From the NCBI GenBank assembly GCA_964592335.1, contig CAZQEU010000001.1, positions 1 through 63,166 on the forward strand: DNA of 63,166 bases, read 5' to 3'. Every line of letters starts with the position of its first letter. Within the stretch, counting starts at the first letter, position 1. Below the pieces are notes generated by a model. It had not been told where the DNA came from and made no database searches. It was given only the letters and a program-made list of their open reading frames with translations. The DNA is from CAZKUB01 sp964592335 (GTDB lineage: Archaea > Thermoplasmatota > E2 > DHVEG-1). Below, one piece after another: positions 36,701-46,241 of the stretch. The translations under genes and the position numbers were made by a program.

Positions 36701-38883
36701 GTACCATTTACAGTGTTATTTTCAATGGTTATAAAATCTCCAACTGTAATAATTCCTGCTATAGAGCAGTTTGTCATTACATTATTACGAATACTCGTGT
36801 TTCCCCTAGAACTTCCACTTAAGCTTATCGGAGAGATACTGTAACCAGAGATGTTAGACAAAAGATATATACAATAATATGTTCCATTAAATCTGTTATT
36901 TTCAATAACACTTCCATTATTTGATGTGTAAACAACCCCTATTTGGTTTCTATTAAAATAAAAATTACTTATATTACATCTATTTGAATCAACCCAAAAA
37001 GCATAATCTGTTGTATAATTAGTCTGAATTATTGTATTTAGATTTGATTCAGCAGATATATCAATATCGCTTGTTATCATTATAGACTCATTATAAGTGC
37101 CATTATATACATATACTGAATCTCCATTGCCCGCATCATTAACAGCATTTTGAATATTAGAGTAATTACTTGGACCCGACCCACCAACATAAATGGTAGT
37201 AATATTATTGTTTATCTTTACATACTCAACATCTATACTATTTAAAACACCAGTTGAGTTTACAACTAATTTTAATGAATAATAACCATCTGAAACATTT
37301 GAAGTGTTCCATTGTCCAAGTAAACTATCATTTACTTTATTAGCGGAACTAGTAACTTCAGTCCAGGATGAAGGATATAAACCATAGCCGTACAACAAAG
37401 AATAGTTTGTAAAACTGCTACCATTTGCAGTCCCATAAATTGTAATATTATTTGTAAATTCATTATCAAAATTAGATGAATTTATTATTGCCGTTGGAAT
37501 TTCGTCATATAAAAGAGATCTATATGCATTTATCCTTCCAGCTCCAATAAAATAATCAGAGTTTATACTCTCCGAAGAAGTTTTTAATATATTTAGAAGT
37601 TTTTGAGGGGTTAAACTAGAATTATATGAAAGAAGTAACGCAGCTAAACCTGCAACATGCGGACATGCCATAGAAGTTCCAGATGCTTCGTAGTACGTAT
37701 CCCCTTCAAAGGTACTGTATATGTCTACTCCCGGAGCTGCAATATCAACCCATGACCCCCAATTTGAAAAACTGGCTTTAGAATCTGTTTGGTTTGTAGC
37801 AGCAACCGCAATAACTGAATCATATCCTGCAGGATATGATTTTCTATCAAGATTACTATTTCCTGCAGCTGCAACTAATACAACACTATTATTATGAGCA
37901 TAATTTATCGCATCAGTTATCAAAGAAGATTCAGTATAACCTCCCCAACTCATACTTATAATATTTGCACCATTGTCAACAGCATAATAAATAGCATTTG
38001 CAAGATCATCTGAATAACCACCCCCACTACTACTAAGAGCCTTTATAGGCATTATCGAACAATTCCAACATATACCTGCAATCCCAATACTATTATTTCC
38101 AACTGCACCAATCACACCTGAACAGTGAGATCCATGGCCATGATCATCAGCAGGATTACTATCATTACTGTAGAAATCCCAACCTCTAATATCATCAATA
38201 TAACCATTACCATCAGTATCAGAACCATCAACAGACTCGTGTGTATTATTCCAGATATTATCAGCAAGATCTGGATGATCCCAATCAACACCTGTATCAA
38301 TAACCGCTACAACAATACTCCCATTTCCTGTTGTAATGTTCCATGCATCAGGTGTATCAATATCATGATCATTTGATTGATTTAAAGCCCATTGTTGATC
38401 AAAATAAGTATCATTAGGAAGAACAAAAGTTTGATAAAGATAATTTGGCTCAGCATACTCTACCTGTGGGTTATTATTAAATTCTTTCAGAATTTTATCG
38501 ATATCTGAATCTTTTGAAAATGAAACTTTATAAACATTTGACATCGGAGAAATACTATTTTCTTCTGATAATTGTTTATATGATGTAATATCATACTTAT
38601 CATTAAAAGTCATTATATCCATTGTCTTCTCTTGCTTATATTTTACAATTATTTCGCCTTGGGCAAAATCTGTCCTTAGAGTATTAGAAATTTTTTCAGG
38701 AAAAAACATATCTAAGTTTTCAAATTGATTTGAATAAACTTCCTCACCATCTTGTTGGTCTTCGTCTATAGAAAAATCAGCTATAATATGTGAATTAGCC
38801 ACACTAAAACTGCTTTCAAAAAAGAAAAATCCGTTACAAAATATTAAATAAATTGCAACTATTAATGATACAAGTTGTTTCAT
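33706..38883 (-). CDS. Giant surface subtilisin (S8) fused to beta-helix, PKD and calcium-binding domains
   Basis: A 1725-aa exported, membrane-anchored peptidase. A signal peptide (about 1-30) and an I9-like propeptide (about 70-150, ending V-E-Y-A-E-P-N) precede the S8 domain (about 165-455). Catalytic residues: D196 in V-I-D-T-G-V-D, H250 in H-G-S-H-C-S-G, N342 in A-G-N-S-N, and S404 in S-G-T-S-M-A-C-P-H. Two blocks of asparagine-rich PbH1 beta-helix repeats (about 565-880 and 925-1265) follow, then an Ig-like domain, two PKD domains (about 1365-1545), TSP3-like D-x-D-G-D-G-D repeats (about 1545-1610), and a C-terminal TM helix (about 1672-1698) with a short acidic cytosolic tail. It probably degrades extracellular protein at the cell surface. 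Single gene downstream of ileS. Confidence 0.92.
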   Translation of the reverse strand: MKQLVSLIVAIYLIFCNGFFFFESSFSVANSHIIADFSIDEDQQDGEEVYSNQFENLDMFFPEKISNTLRTDFAQGEIIVKYKQEKTMDIMTFNDKYDITSYKQLSEENSISPMSNVYKVSFSKDSDIDKILKEFNNNPQVEYAEPNYLYQTFVLPNDTYFDQQWALNQSNDHDIDTPDAWNITTGNGSIVVAVIDTGVDWDHPDLADNIWNNTHESVDGSDTDGNGYIDDIRGWDFYSNDSNPADDHGHGSHCSGVIGAVGNNSIGIAGICWNCSIMPIKALSSSGGGYSDDLANAIYYAVDNGANIISMSWGGYTESSLITDAINYAHNNSVVLVAAAGNSNLDRKSYPAGYDSVIAVAATNQTDSKASFSNWGSWVDIAAPGVDIYSTFEGDTYYEASGTSMACPHVAGLAALLLSYNSSLTPQKLLNILKTSSESINSDYFIGAGRINAYRSLLYDEIPTAIINSSNFDNEFTNNITIYGTANGSSFTNYSLLYGYGLYPSSWTEVTSSANKVNDSLLGQWNTSNVSDGYYSLKLVVNSTGVLNSIDVEYVKINNNITTIYVGGSGPSNYSNIQNAVNDAGNGDSVYVYNGTYNESIMITSDIDISAESNLNTIIQTNYTTDYAFWVDSNRCNISNFYFNRNQIGVVYTSNNGSVIENNRFNGTYYCIYLLSNISGYSISPISLSGSSRGNTSIRNNVMTNCSIAGIITVGDFITIENNTVNGTTLDFFGIDIKLVMGSMIWGKNNSLQNNLFNDCYGGVYPYFMNTSTINNNNIHNCDYGLISGYSNNNTMQNNIINNSNLSGLAISYSSNNNTFYKNTISNTTSKGIDIDSSCENNSFYYNTIKSNSDNARDLGTNNWYNQQYSLGNYYDDYNGLDANNDGIGDTAYSINGGSNQDLYPLCYEPTIPQFLVNDDYNSTTPGWHFDHFDSIQDAIDNISLGGFIHIYNGTYAENIFINKSMKLIGENRTGTVIDGSGQNDVITINASSITIKSCTIKNSGNSIWGPGWDSGIDIYQGLSSITIQDNRIINNTYGINLQRCYCDNNTILSNFISNNYKGVDLCYCDNNEISNNILTYNNESISLTYSNSNLILNNSVSLCKGSLNTSICLGFSCNNTISNNYLNNSRNAISLGTGSNYNLLNNNNISHNNEGIYLFESGNPNNNILTKNNILNNLEFGIKIKSNNNSIYHNNMINNGINANDTGDNNTWYNTTLLEGNYWGDYTTHYPNASYSNGIYDTPYNITGGVNNDTYPLVSQFEDYIILIINDAPSSITEGRDFTVTVKTLGNTYVENALVSIQGDNDTTNSNGQATLKAPSVSSDTSKIITASKTGYTSNTTSITVNNQQSSSPSGSSPPPAAPTNNPPTANSGGPYSGMINSEITFDGSSSSDPDEDTLTYSWNFGDGNTDTGETTTYSYASAGTYTVTLTVSDGSSSNSDTTNATIKVPESLNPPVADAGGPYSGLTYKKIIFDGSKSYDNGTIVNYTWDFGDGTKDYNKKTSHIYNTHGKFTIKLIVTDDEKYSITDSTIATIKLDTDADGWSDEEEKKYGYNYTNSSIYPIDTDGNRIPDDYDGDDDGDGLTDTIEDAIGSNKINKNDVKKINSSYYLIDADLDGIFEKLYYQNKGVVTDTKILDDGSYLLDMGGDEKWDHVYDPASNSVHTYSKEEPSDDLPWLMIIIITIVIIAIISAIFILFKTGVLSLEKKDQDTDVNQDDENYYHY

Positions 38884-38955
38884 TATATCCCATCCACTCT
38901 ATTATTTGTTATAAAATTTGTACTAATTAACTTTTATATTAAAAACGGTGTGTCT

Positions 38956-41900
38956 TTAAGTTGAAATACCAATCTTTACATCAATATTATCTATTTTCCA
39001 TTTTTTTACTAGTTTTCCAGAGGGTTTATCAACAAATGAAATTTTTTCAGATCTTGTCTCTCCTTTGATGTAATCTATCCAGTTCTGCAATGACTTTTGT
39101 TTTTCGGTTTTTATCTCAGTTGTGATTTTTTCTTCAACATCAAGATCTAGTTCTTTTCTCATTGATTGTATTCTTCTAACTATTTCTCTTGCAAACCCTT
39201 CTGCTTCAAGTTCAGGTGTTAGTTCTGTATCTAAAATAAGTGTCACATCATCTGTTTGAGTTTCTGCGATATGTTCTTTTACCGTATTTACTATCTCTAA
39301 ATCTTCTTCTAAAAGCTTTATTTTTTCACCTTGTATATCAAGTGTGATTTGTTTCTGTTTTTCAAACTTGTTGTATAGCTCTTCAGGTTTTTCCTCAATT
39401 TTTTGTGAAATAATCTTTGATTTTTCTTTGTATTTGGGACCAATTTTAGCATGATTTGGTTTAAGGGATTTTTTCATAAATTTTTCTGTGTTTCTTTCAA
39501 AACTGATTTTTTTAACGTTTATCTCTTCGTTTAAAAGATCAAGTAAGTTTTTAACAAGGTTCTCTGTTTTTTTATCACAGACAAGTGTTGCGCTACTTAA
39601 TGGATATTTTACCTTAATTCCAACCTTAGAACGCAGTGCTCTTCCAACTTCTACAAGAGCTCGTATCTTCTCCATTCCCTGCTCAAGTTTTTCATCAACT
39701 TGTTTCCCATTTATTTTGTAGTAATCACATAGATGAATGCTTTCGGCCATATCCTTTGTTTTTATGTTCTGATAAACTTCCTCTGTGATAAATGGTACAA
39801 ATGGAGCGATTATTTTTGATAGATTCAAAAAGATTTCATACATTGTAGAATATCCTGCAAGTTTATCCTCTGTTTTTTCTTCAACCCAGAGTCTTTTCCT
39901 TGAGCGCCTCAGATACCAGTTGCTAAAATCTTCTATTACAAAGTTTTCAACTGTTCTTGCTGCTTTGTGGATATCAAAGCTTTCAAAGTTTTTTTCAACC
40001 TCAATTGCTGTTTTGTTGAACCGGCTTATTATCCATTTATCCAAAAGCTGTCTTTTATCAAATGTTACTGTATCTTTTTTAGGATTGAACTTGTCAAGAG
40101 AAGCATATGTTGCAAAGAAATTATATGAGTTCCAAAATGTAAGTATAAATTTACCAAGTGTTTCTTTTACAGCTTCTTCAAAGAATCTTTTTGAGTTCCA
40201 CGGGGCACTAGCTGATATTAGATACCATCTAAGGGCATCTGCGCCTTCGTTGTCAAGTACTATATCTGGGTCTACATAGTTTCTCTTGCTTTTACTCATT
40301 TTTTGATTGTTTTCATCCAAAATCAACCCTAGTGTTAAAACGTTTTTATAGGATCTATCATCAAATAAGAATGTTGATATTGCAAGAAGTGAGTAGAACC
40401 ATCCACGGGTTTGATCTAGTGCTTCACTTATAAAATCCACTGGGAAGTTTTGTTTGAATTTTTCTTTGTTTTCAAATGGGTAATGCCATTGTGCAAAAAA
40501 CGCTGAGCCTGAATCATACCAACAGTCTATTACTTCTTCCTCTCTTTTCATTGGTTTTTTGCATTTAGGACATTTAATCTTTAATTTGTCCACTAGTGGT
40601 TTGTGAAGATCATAATCTTCTGGGAAATTCTCACTTAAGTCTCTTAGTTCTTCAACACTACCAACACAGATTTGATGATTGCAGTTTTCATCTGTACATG
40701 TCCAAATTGGTAGTGGTGTTCCCCAGTATCTCTTTCGTGATAGTGCCCAGTCTTTTACATCACGTATGAAATCACCGAATCTACCTTGTTGAAGATGCTT
40801 TGGATACCAGTTAATGTTATTGTTGTTTTTAACTAATGAATCCTGAACCTTGGTCATACCAATAAACCAGGATTCCATTGCATAATAAATCAGAGGGGAG
40901 TCACATCGCCAGCAGAATGGATAGTCATGAGTATATTCATGGACTCCTTCCAACAGACCTCTTTCTTCCAGATGTTTTGTAATCTCAGGATCTGCATCTT
41001 TTACAAATTTTCCTTCCCATAGAGGTACTTCTGCTGGAAATGTTCCATCGAGTTTTACAAGCTGAATTACTGGTAGATCATATTTTCTTCCAATATTATA
41101 ATCATCCTCTCCAAATGCAGGTGCGATATGTACGATCCCTGTACCATCATCCATTGTTACAAAATCAGCAGTTATTATGTACCATGCTTTTTTCTTTGGT
41201 TTTGCATAATCAAAAAGTGGTTCATAATCTATGCCTTCAAGTTCTTTTCCTTTGAAACCATCTATTATATCATATTGTTGATCTTTGAGAAGAACAGATG
41301 CTCGTTCTTCTGCAAGAATTAAAACCTGGTTATTATATCGAACTTTGATATACAACTCATCAGGATGAACAGCTAGAGCCACGTTTGATATAAGTGTCCA
41401 TGGTGTTGTAGTCCATGCTAAAAAATATGCATCCTCTTCTTTTAATTTGAATTTTACAAAAATCGAGGGTTCTTTTACGTTTTTATAGCCCTGTGAGATT
41501 TCATGGGCAGAAAGAGCTGTTCCACATCTTGGACAGTATGGTACAACCTTATGACCTCTGTATAATAATTTTTTTTCCCATGCTTGTTTAAGTGACCACC
41601 AGACAGATTCAATATAATCGTTTTCAAGAGTGACATATGGGTTTTTCATGTCAAGCCAAAAGCCGATTCTCTTGGTCATATCTACCCATACGTTTTCATA
41701 TTTGAAAACACATTTTTTACATTCTTTGTTAAAACTTTCTATTCCATAATTTTCTACTTCTTGTTTATCTGAAAGACCTAGTTCTTTTTCTACTTCTATT
41801 TCAACTGGAAGCCCGTGTGTATCCCACCCAGCTTTTCTAAGTATGTAATGTCCTTTCATTGTTTGGTATCTAAGAACAAGATCTTTTACAACTCTAGTGA

Positions 41901-42078
41901 GAATATGTCCTGGATGGGGCATACCATTTGCTGTTGGAGGACCCTCTAAGAATACATATGGCTTACAACCTTTGCGCTGATCTATTGATTTTTGAAATAT
42001 GTTTTTTTCATCCCAGAATTTAAGAATTTTTTTTTCAACTGATGTAGGTTTGTATTTCTGTGGTGGTTGCTTGATCAT
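38956..42078 (-). CDS. ileS: Isoleucyl-tRNA synthetase
   Basis: A 1040-aa class Ia synthetase. The HIGH motif appears as H-P-G-H (in N-G-M-P-H-P-G-H-I) and KMSKS as K-M-S-K-S-K-R-N. The editing domain has W-T-T-T-P-W-T-L, and a zinc-binding C-W-R-C and C-P-K-C pair are present. Length and the long C-terminal extension match the archaeal/eukaryotic-like IleRS. It lies 61 bp after truD, in line with csl4, rpoL and truD. Confidence 0.97.
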   Translation of the reverse strand: MIKQPPQKYKPTSVEKKILKFWDEKNIFQKSIDQRKGCKPYVFLEGPPTANGMPHPGHILTRVVKDLVLRYQTMKGHYILRKAGWDTHGLPVEIEVEKELGLSDKQEVENYGIESFNKECKKCVFKYENVWVDMTKRIGFWLDMKNPYVTLENDYIESVWWSLKQAWEKKLLYRGHKVVPYCPRCGTALSAHEISQGYKNVKEPSIFVKFKLKEEDAYFLAWTTTPWTLISNVALAVHPDELYIKVRYNNQVLILAEERASVLLKDQQYDIIDGFKGKELEGIDYEPLFDYAKPKKKAWYIITADFVTMDDGTGIVHIAPAFGEDDYNIGRKYDLPVIQLVKLDGTFPAEVPLWEGKFVKDADPEITKHLEERGLLEGVHEYTHDYPFCWRCDSPLIYYAMESWFIGMTKVQDSLVKNNNNINWYPKHLQQGRFGDFIRDVKDWALSRKRYWGTPLPIWTCTDENCNHQICVGSVEELRDLSENFPEDYDLHKPLVDKLKIKCPKCKKPMKREEEVIDCWYDSGSAFFAQWHYPFENKEKFKQNFPVDFISEALDQTRGWFYSLLAISTFLFDDRSYKNVLTLGLILDENNQKMSKSKRNYVDPDIVLDNEGADALRWYLISASAPWNSKRFFEEAVKETLGKFILTFWNSYNFFATYASLDKFNPKKDTVTFDKRQLLDKWIISRFNKTAIEVEKNFESFDIHKAARTVENFVIEDFSNWYLRRSRKRLWVEEKTEDKLAGYSTMYEIFLNLSKIIAPFVPFITEEVYQNIKTKDMAESIHLCDYYKINGKQVDEKLEQGMEKIRALVEVGRALRSKVGIKVKYPLSSATLVCDKKTENLVKNLLDLLNEEINVKKISFERNTEKFMKKSLKPNHAKIGPKYKEKSKIISQKIEEKPEELYNKFEKQKQITLDIQGEKIKLLEEDLEIVNTVKEHIAETQTDDVTLILDTELTPELEAEGFAREIVRRIQSMRKELDLDVEEKITTEIKTEKQKSLQNWIDYIKGETRSEKISFVDKPSGKLVKKWKIDNIDVKIGIST

Positions 42079-42139
42079 GTTATATTACTTCCTTTTAAAC
42101 AGCACCCTTAATAACAGAAGAGTATTAAAACCGTTTCCA

Positions 42140-43444
42140 TTAATAGTTTCTGATATCCTCTGTTTTCATAAACTCACGCAGAAATGATGTTGCATAACAT
42201 CCTTTTAAAAGCTCGAATTTAAGTGTCAAAGCTTTTCCTGTTTCTTTGTCTTCAAATAATTTGTAATCAAAGTTTTTTACAAAACCAAGTATTGATCTTC
42301 GAGATCCTGAAGATGAAATAAATGGTATTTCCGGGATTATAAAATCCCTGTGATCGATTTTTTCAGATTCGATTATTTTATGTTCTATCTCACCCATTTC
42401 TCCTCCGCAGAAAACAGAATCGCTTCCAAAGAGCACTGCGCTTATAACTGCTTTTTGTTTTGAAAGTTGAATATTTACTTTTTCAATGTTTTTATCTGAT
42501 ACAGGTATCGATCTATCATCAATTATTCCTTTTTTTAATGGTAAAACGATATCTCCTTCTATTGCTTTATTTAGAGGTATCTTCCTTTTTATTCTCTCAC
42601 TTATTATTTTGTTAAAAAGATATGATTGATATGCATAAACAAACATAGTCAGCAGATTATTTGGAAGTTCTTTTAATGCTGATACAAAATCATCAGGGTT
42701 TTTTACAAGTTTGTTTAATATTGCTTTTTCAAAATTTAGTTTATCCGGGTAATTTTTTAGTGCTTCTGAGTAATCATGGGTTTCTTGAAGTTTTTTTCTA
42801 AGCTTGTATGTTTCATCATCCTCAGCCTTTATTGGATTTGCAATATAGCTCATTACTGCTTTTTCAAAATCACCTTTTACAATATGTTTTCCAACTATAT
42901 GGGTGATCGGTCTTATTATTCCAAATCTTTGAATACCAAAAAAATTTGGAAAACCACCATTTTTATCTATCAAGGACCAAATATTTTTGATATCAACATT
43001 TTTTGTATTTTTTCCAATATTACGAATAGTTATCTCAAACTCATTTCCAATTAACGTTCCGATTTTAACTGGTCTGTCAGATCTGTAAACATTTTTTATT
43101 TCAACGTCTTTGAGTTTTATATCTGATACATTATCTGTTTTTACTTTGTAAAAAGACATTAGTTGTTTGGTTTCTGCTCTTTTGTCTTTTGTACCTGCAA
43201 AACCAACCCTCTGACGAGAGATATGAAGCCTATTTGAAAGTTCTCTGATTAAACGATTTGTTTCCCATGAGAGAGATGTTATCTCTGCTATTGTAAATTT
43301 GCCATCGTTTTTGTTGGGTGGATAAATAGATTTTTCTGATACTTTAAAATCTTCAGGGTAAAACCTTAGTTTTCCACCAACTCCCTTAAATGGGTTTAAA
43401 AAAGTAGTAACTCCGATTTTTTTTTCTGATTCAAGAGTTTTCAT
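42140..43444 (-). CDS. truD: tRNA pseudouridine synthase TruD
   Basis: A 434-aa TruD/Pus7-type pseudouridine synthase that converts U13 in tRNA. The catalytic aspartate is in G-F-A-G-T-K-D-K-R-A (about 79-88); N-x-F-G-I-Q-R-F-G (about 160-168) and the C-terminal G-S-R-R region are also typical. It begins immediately before the rpoL stop, so translation is probably coupled. Confidence 0.96.
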   Translation of the reverse strand: MKTLESEKKIGVTTFLNPFKGVGGKLRFYPEDFKVSEKSIYPPNKNDGKFTIAEITSLSWETNRLIRELSNRLHISRQRVGFAGTKDKRAETKQLMSFYKVKTDNVSDIKLKDVEIKNVYRSDRPVKIGTLIGNEFEITIRNIGKNTKNVDIKNIWSLIDKNGGFPNFFGIQRFGIIRPITHIVGKHIVKGDFEKAVMSYIANPIKAEDDETYKLRKKLQETHDYSEALKNYPDKLNFEKAILNKLVKNPDDFVSALKELPNNLLTMFVYAYQSYLFNKIISERIKRKIPLNKAIEGDIVLPLKKGIIDDRSIPVSDKNIEKVNIQLSKQKAVISAVLFGSDSVFCGGEMGEIEHKIIESEKIDHRDFIIPEIPFISSSGSRRSILGFVKNFDYKLFEDKETGKALTLKFELLKGCYATSFLREFMKTEDIRNY

Positions 43445-43726
43445 CTATTTTTTACTCTTTTTGGTTTCAAAGTTTTTACTAAAATCTTTTACTTCTTTTG
43501 TTAGTTGTTTTACTGCTTTCATAAGAATTTCTTCAGGTTTTCCTTTGGTGACTCTTAGGTAGAGTCTTCTTTTTTTGGAGTTAGGATGGTCTGCCATATA
43601 TGTAGCATAATCCACATCTTCATATTGAAGCAGTACCTCCGCTATTGGGTTTAGAATTGTTTCGTTTTCATCTGTTATCTCAATTTCTAGTTCTTTTGAG
43701 GTTTTTTTAATTTTTTTAAGTTCCAT
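43445..43726 (-). CDS. rpoL: DNA-directed RNA polymerase subunit L
   Basis: A 93-aa Rpb11/RpoL-type subunit that dimerises with subunit D during polymerase assembly. The segment D-V-D-Y-A-T-Y-M-A-D-H-P matches the conserved D-x-x-x-A/F-x-x-Y-x-x-x-H-P signature. Length is typical. It lies 24 bp after csl4, the gene order seen in many euryarchaea. Confidence 0.93.
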   Translation of the reverse strand: MELKKIKKTSKELEIEITDENETILNPIAEVLLQYEDVDYATYMADHPNSKKRRLYLRVTKGKPEEILMKAVKQLTKEVKDFSKNFETKKSKK

Positions 43727-43750
43727 TAATTCTCACTTCCTACGTTTTTT

Positions 43751-44323
43751 TTATAATTTGTTAGGATCATATGTTCCATAATCTTGTGAAATGTTTCTTC
43801 GTTCTTTGTTTCTACAGTTTTCACATTCTAGTATGCTTCCTTTTTTATGAAGAGTATGTCTGCATTTTGAACAAAGCGATTTTATTGAGCCGTATTCTCT
43901 TCCTTTTGTATGTAGTTGTATACTAGGTTTTACTTGTGTTACTTTTGCTCTTATTATGTCACCGGGGGCGAATTCTGTTGCTGGGTCTTTTACATATGAT
44001 TGAGATATCTCAGCAACTCTAAGTGTTCCATTTGTATCTCCAGATATTTGTCTTTTTTTACCTATTACATGTATTACATCTGCAATTATCATATTGGATC
44101 TAACCATTCCTACTCTTGCAAGAACTGTGTCTCCTTTTTTGACTTTAATAGGGATGCTTGTTAGTGGTTTTACAGTTGCAGTTCTGTTTTTTTGATCTAC
44201 ATAGTACTTTCCAAACCGAGAAGCTTTTATTATTCCATTTTCTTCAAATGTTCCATCTCCCGGCCCTAATTCTTCAGATGTTGATACTTGGTCCCCGGGT
44301 AAAACTATTTTTTCTTTTGTCAT
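43751..44323 (-). CDS. csl4: Exosome RNA-binding subunit Csl4
   Basis: A 190-aa cap subunit of the archaeal RNA-degrading exosome. The N-terminal domain has L-P-G-D-Q-V-S-T-S-E-E and G-D-G-T-F-E. An S1-like barrel (about 60-145) with V-G-M-V-R-S-N-M-I-I-A follows, then a zinc ribbon (C-S-K-C and C-E-N-C, about 155-172). It is the first gene of the csl4-rpoL-truD-(ileS) run and diverges from the sugar operon. Confidence 0.92.
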   Translation of the reverse strand: MTKEKIVLPGDQVSTSEELGPGDGTFEENGIIKASRFGKYYVDQKNRTATVKPLTSIPIKVKKGDTVLARVGMVRSNMIIADVIHVIGKKRQISGDTNGTLRVAEISQSYVKDPATEFAPGDIIRAKVTQVKPSIQLHTKGREYGSIKSLCSKCRHTLHKKGSILECENCRNKERRNISQDYGTYDPNKL

Positions 44324-44473
44324 TAGTTCACCTAATTTTTGTAAGTTTTTATCAGATATGGCAATTATACTAATGTTTTAAATCTTGTGGTTAGGAAAAA
44401 TTAAATTTTTTTGGATTAAATCTTTAATATGATAAAGTATACAGGTGTAACTGATGTGAGGTTGTAAAGATAG

Positions 44474-45574
44474 ATGATGAAATATTCTTCTGAAGATTTT
44501 GTTGAAGATATCTGTAAAGAAAAATACTCAGGTTTTTATCTAGGGGCAGATGTAGGGGGAACCTTTACAAGATTAGCAGTTGCTGGTGTTAAAGAAGATA
44601 AAGCAGATTTGATATTTTCATTAAATTTTCAAACATCTTCATTAAAATCAATAATACCTGCACTCAAAGAAACGCTGGATTATGCAGATAAAAAATATGA
44701 TATAAGTATTAAAGCAGGATGTATTGGCTGTGCTGGAAGAATATCAAAATCAGGTGAATTTGTTAAACTTACAAATGCAGAGTGGAGTATAAACAAAAAA
44801 GAAATTATAGAAAACATTCATCTAAATGATGTTTTTTTAATAAATGATTTTGAAGCTTTAGGTTTTGGAATTAATCTTTTGGATGAAAATAACAATAGAG
44901 ATATTTTTAAGATAAGAGAAAACAAAGAAAATATTCCTAATCAGGGTACAAAAGCAGTAATTGGTGCTGGTACAGGTCTAGGAAAATGTATTCTAACATA
45001 TGATAAGGAAAAATGTTGTTATGTACCAATTGCAAGTGAAGGAGGAAACAGTGATTTTCCCTGTTATAACGAATTTGAAGTAGAACTTGTTGATTATATA
45101 AAAAAAATTCGTAGTATATCAAAACCTTTAGTATATGAAGAACTTTTATCAGGTAGAGGTATAAAAGGGATCTATAGTTTTCTTAAAAAAAAGAATGATT
45201 TTGGAAAAACAAAAGTTGATTATGAAATAGAAGAATCAGAGGATGGTGCAGAATTAATATCAAAATATAGAAAAAAAGATGAGAATTGTAAAAAGACTTT
45301 TGATTTGTTTAAAAAGTTTTATGGTAGATGCGCAAAAAATTTTGCTCTTGATACACTTTCAAAAGCTGGGATGTATATATCAGGAGGTATTGCTGCTAAA
45401 AACAGCGATATGTTTCAATCCAAAGATTTTTTAGATGAATTTAACAATGGAAATCGTAGAGAAGATTTTTTGAGAAATGTTCCAATATATATTATACTAA
45501 ACAAAAATACAGGACTGCTAGGTGCATGTTATGCTGCTGAAATAAAAAGTAGAGAGCTGGATAGTTATGACTAA
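44474..45574 (+). CDS. glk: Glucokinase (ROK-unrelated Glk family)
   Basis: A 366-aa ASKHA-fold hexokinase of the bacterial-type Glk family (COG0837). Phosphate-1 motif: A-D-V-G-G-T-F-T-R (about 24-32). The catalytic aspartate is in L-I-N-D-F-E-A, and G-A-G-T-G-L-G is the adenosine-side loop. A-S-E-G-G-N-S-D-F corresponds to the usual E-G-G-H-x-D-F, so the histidine is asparagine here. It starts a three-gene operon with a LOG-like gene and rpe, each overlapping by 4-8 bases. Archaea often use ADP-dependent or ROK kinases, so this form may have been acquired by transfer. Confidence 0.85.
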   Translation: MMKYSSEDFVEDICKEKYSGFYLGADVGGTFTRLAVAGVKEDKADLIFSLNFQTSSLKSIIPALKETLDYADKKYDISIKAGCIGCAGRISKSGEFVKLTNAEWSINKKEIIENIHLNDVFLINDFEALGFGINLLDENNNRDIFKIRENKENIPNQGTKAVIGAGTGLGKCILTYDKEKCCYVPIASEGGNSDFPCYNEFEVELVDYIKKIRSISKPLVYEELLSGRGIKGIYSFLKKKNDFGKTKVDYEIEESEDGAELISKYRKKDENCKKTFDLFKKFYGRCAKNFALDTLSKAGMYISGGIAAKNSDMFQSKDFLDEFNNGNRREDFLRNVPIYIILNKNTGLLGACYAAEIKSRELDSYD

Positions 45575-46241
45575 AAACGCTGTTGTTGATGAAGTATATG
45601 AAAAACATTTTCGTGTTGCAATCTTTGGATCTGCAAGGATAAAAGTCAATGAACCAGCATATGATAATGTCTACAAACTAGCACATATGCTTGGTGCAGA
45701 AAACATAGATATTGTAACTGGTGGAGGACCCGGCATCATGCAGGCTGCCTGTAAAGGTCATCATGAAGGAAGGAAAAGTGATGCATCTCACTCTATAGGT
45801 CTTAATATTGATATACCTGCTGAGCAGAAAACAAATAGATATCTAGATATAAAAAAAGATTTTCATAGGTTTTCAAAACGCCTTGATACATTTATGGTTT
45901 TATCAAATGCTGTAGTAGTAGCTCCTGGAGGAGTTGGGACACTTCTGGAGCTTGCATATGCATGGCAGCTTGTACAAGTAAAACACATATGCAATATTCC
46001 AATTATTCTATTGGGTGAGATGTGGGCGGAGTTTTTGAAATGGGTAGAAAAACATCCATTAGAAAAAGATTTTTTATCTCAAAAAGACCTGCAGCATTTG
46101 TTTGTTGCAAAAGATAGTTTTGAAGCATTTAGAATAATTAAAAGATTTCATGAAGGATATCTTAAAGGAGAGGATATCTGCTATAACTTTAAAAAATACA
46201 AATGTGAAACAGATAGTTTACTTGATGGTGAAAAAATATGA
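45567..46241 (+). CDS. LOG/TIGR00730-like Rossmann protein (putative nucleotide phosphoribohydrolase)
   Basis: A 224-aa protein with G-S-A-R-I-K near the N-terminus, G-G-G-P-G-I-M-Q-A and the P-G-G-V-G-T-L-L-E-L motif of the LOG family. LOG enzymes cleave ribose-5-phosphate from nucleotide monophosphates, including cytokinin nucleotides; older annotation calls them lysine decarboxylases. It overlaps glk by 8 bases and rpe by 4. Release of ribose 5-phosphate would fit the epimerase next to it. Confidence 0.88.
   Translation: MTKNAVVDEVYEKHFRVAIFGSARIKVNEPAYDNVYKLAHMLGAENIDIVTGGGPGIMQAACKGHHEGRKSDASHSIGLNIDIPAEQKTNRYLDIKKDFHRFSKRLDTFMVLSNAVVVAPGGVGTLLELAYAWQLVQVKHICNIPIILLGEMWAEFLKWVEKHPLEKDFLSQKDLQHLFVAKDSFEAFRIIKRFHEGYLKGEDICYNFKKYKCETDSLLDGEKI

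Noticed and set aside
39785..40279. Plus-strand 164-codon ORF inside ileS
   Set aside because: It is antisense to a well-conserved synthetase region and shows no recognisable protein features.
45567..46241. Lysine decarboxylase function
   Set aside because: P-G-G-V-G-T-L-L-E identifies the LOG/TIGR00730 family; the decarboxylase name is a legacy error, as no PLP site is present.
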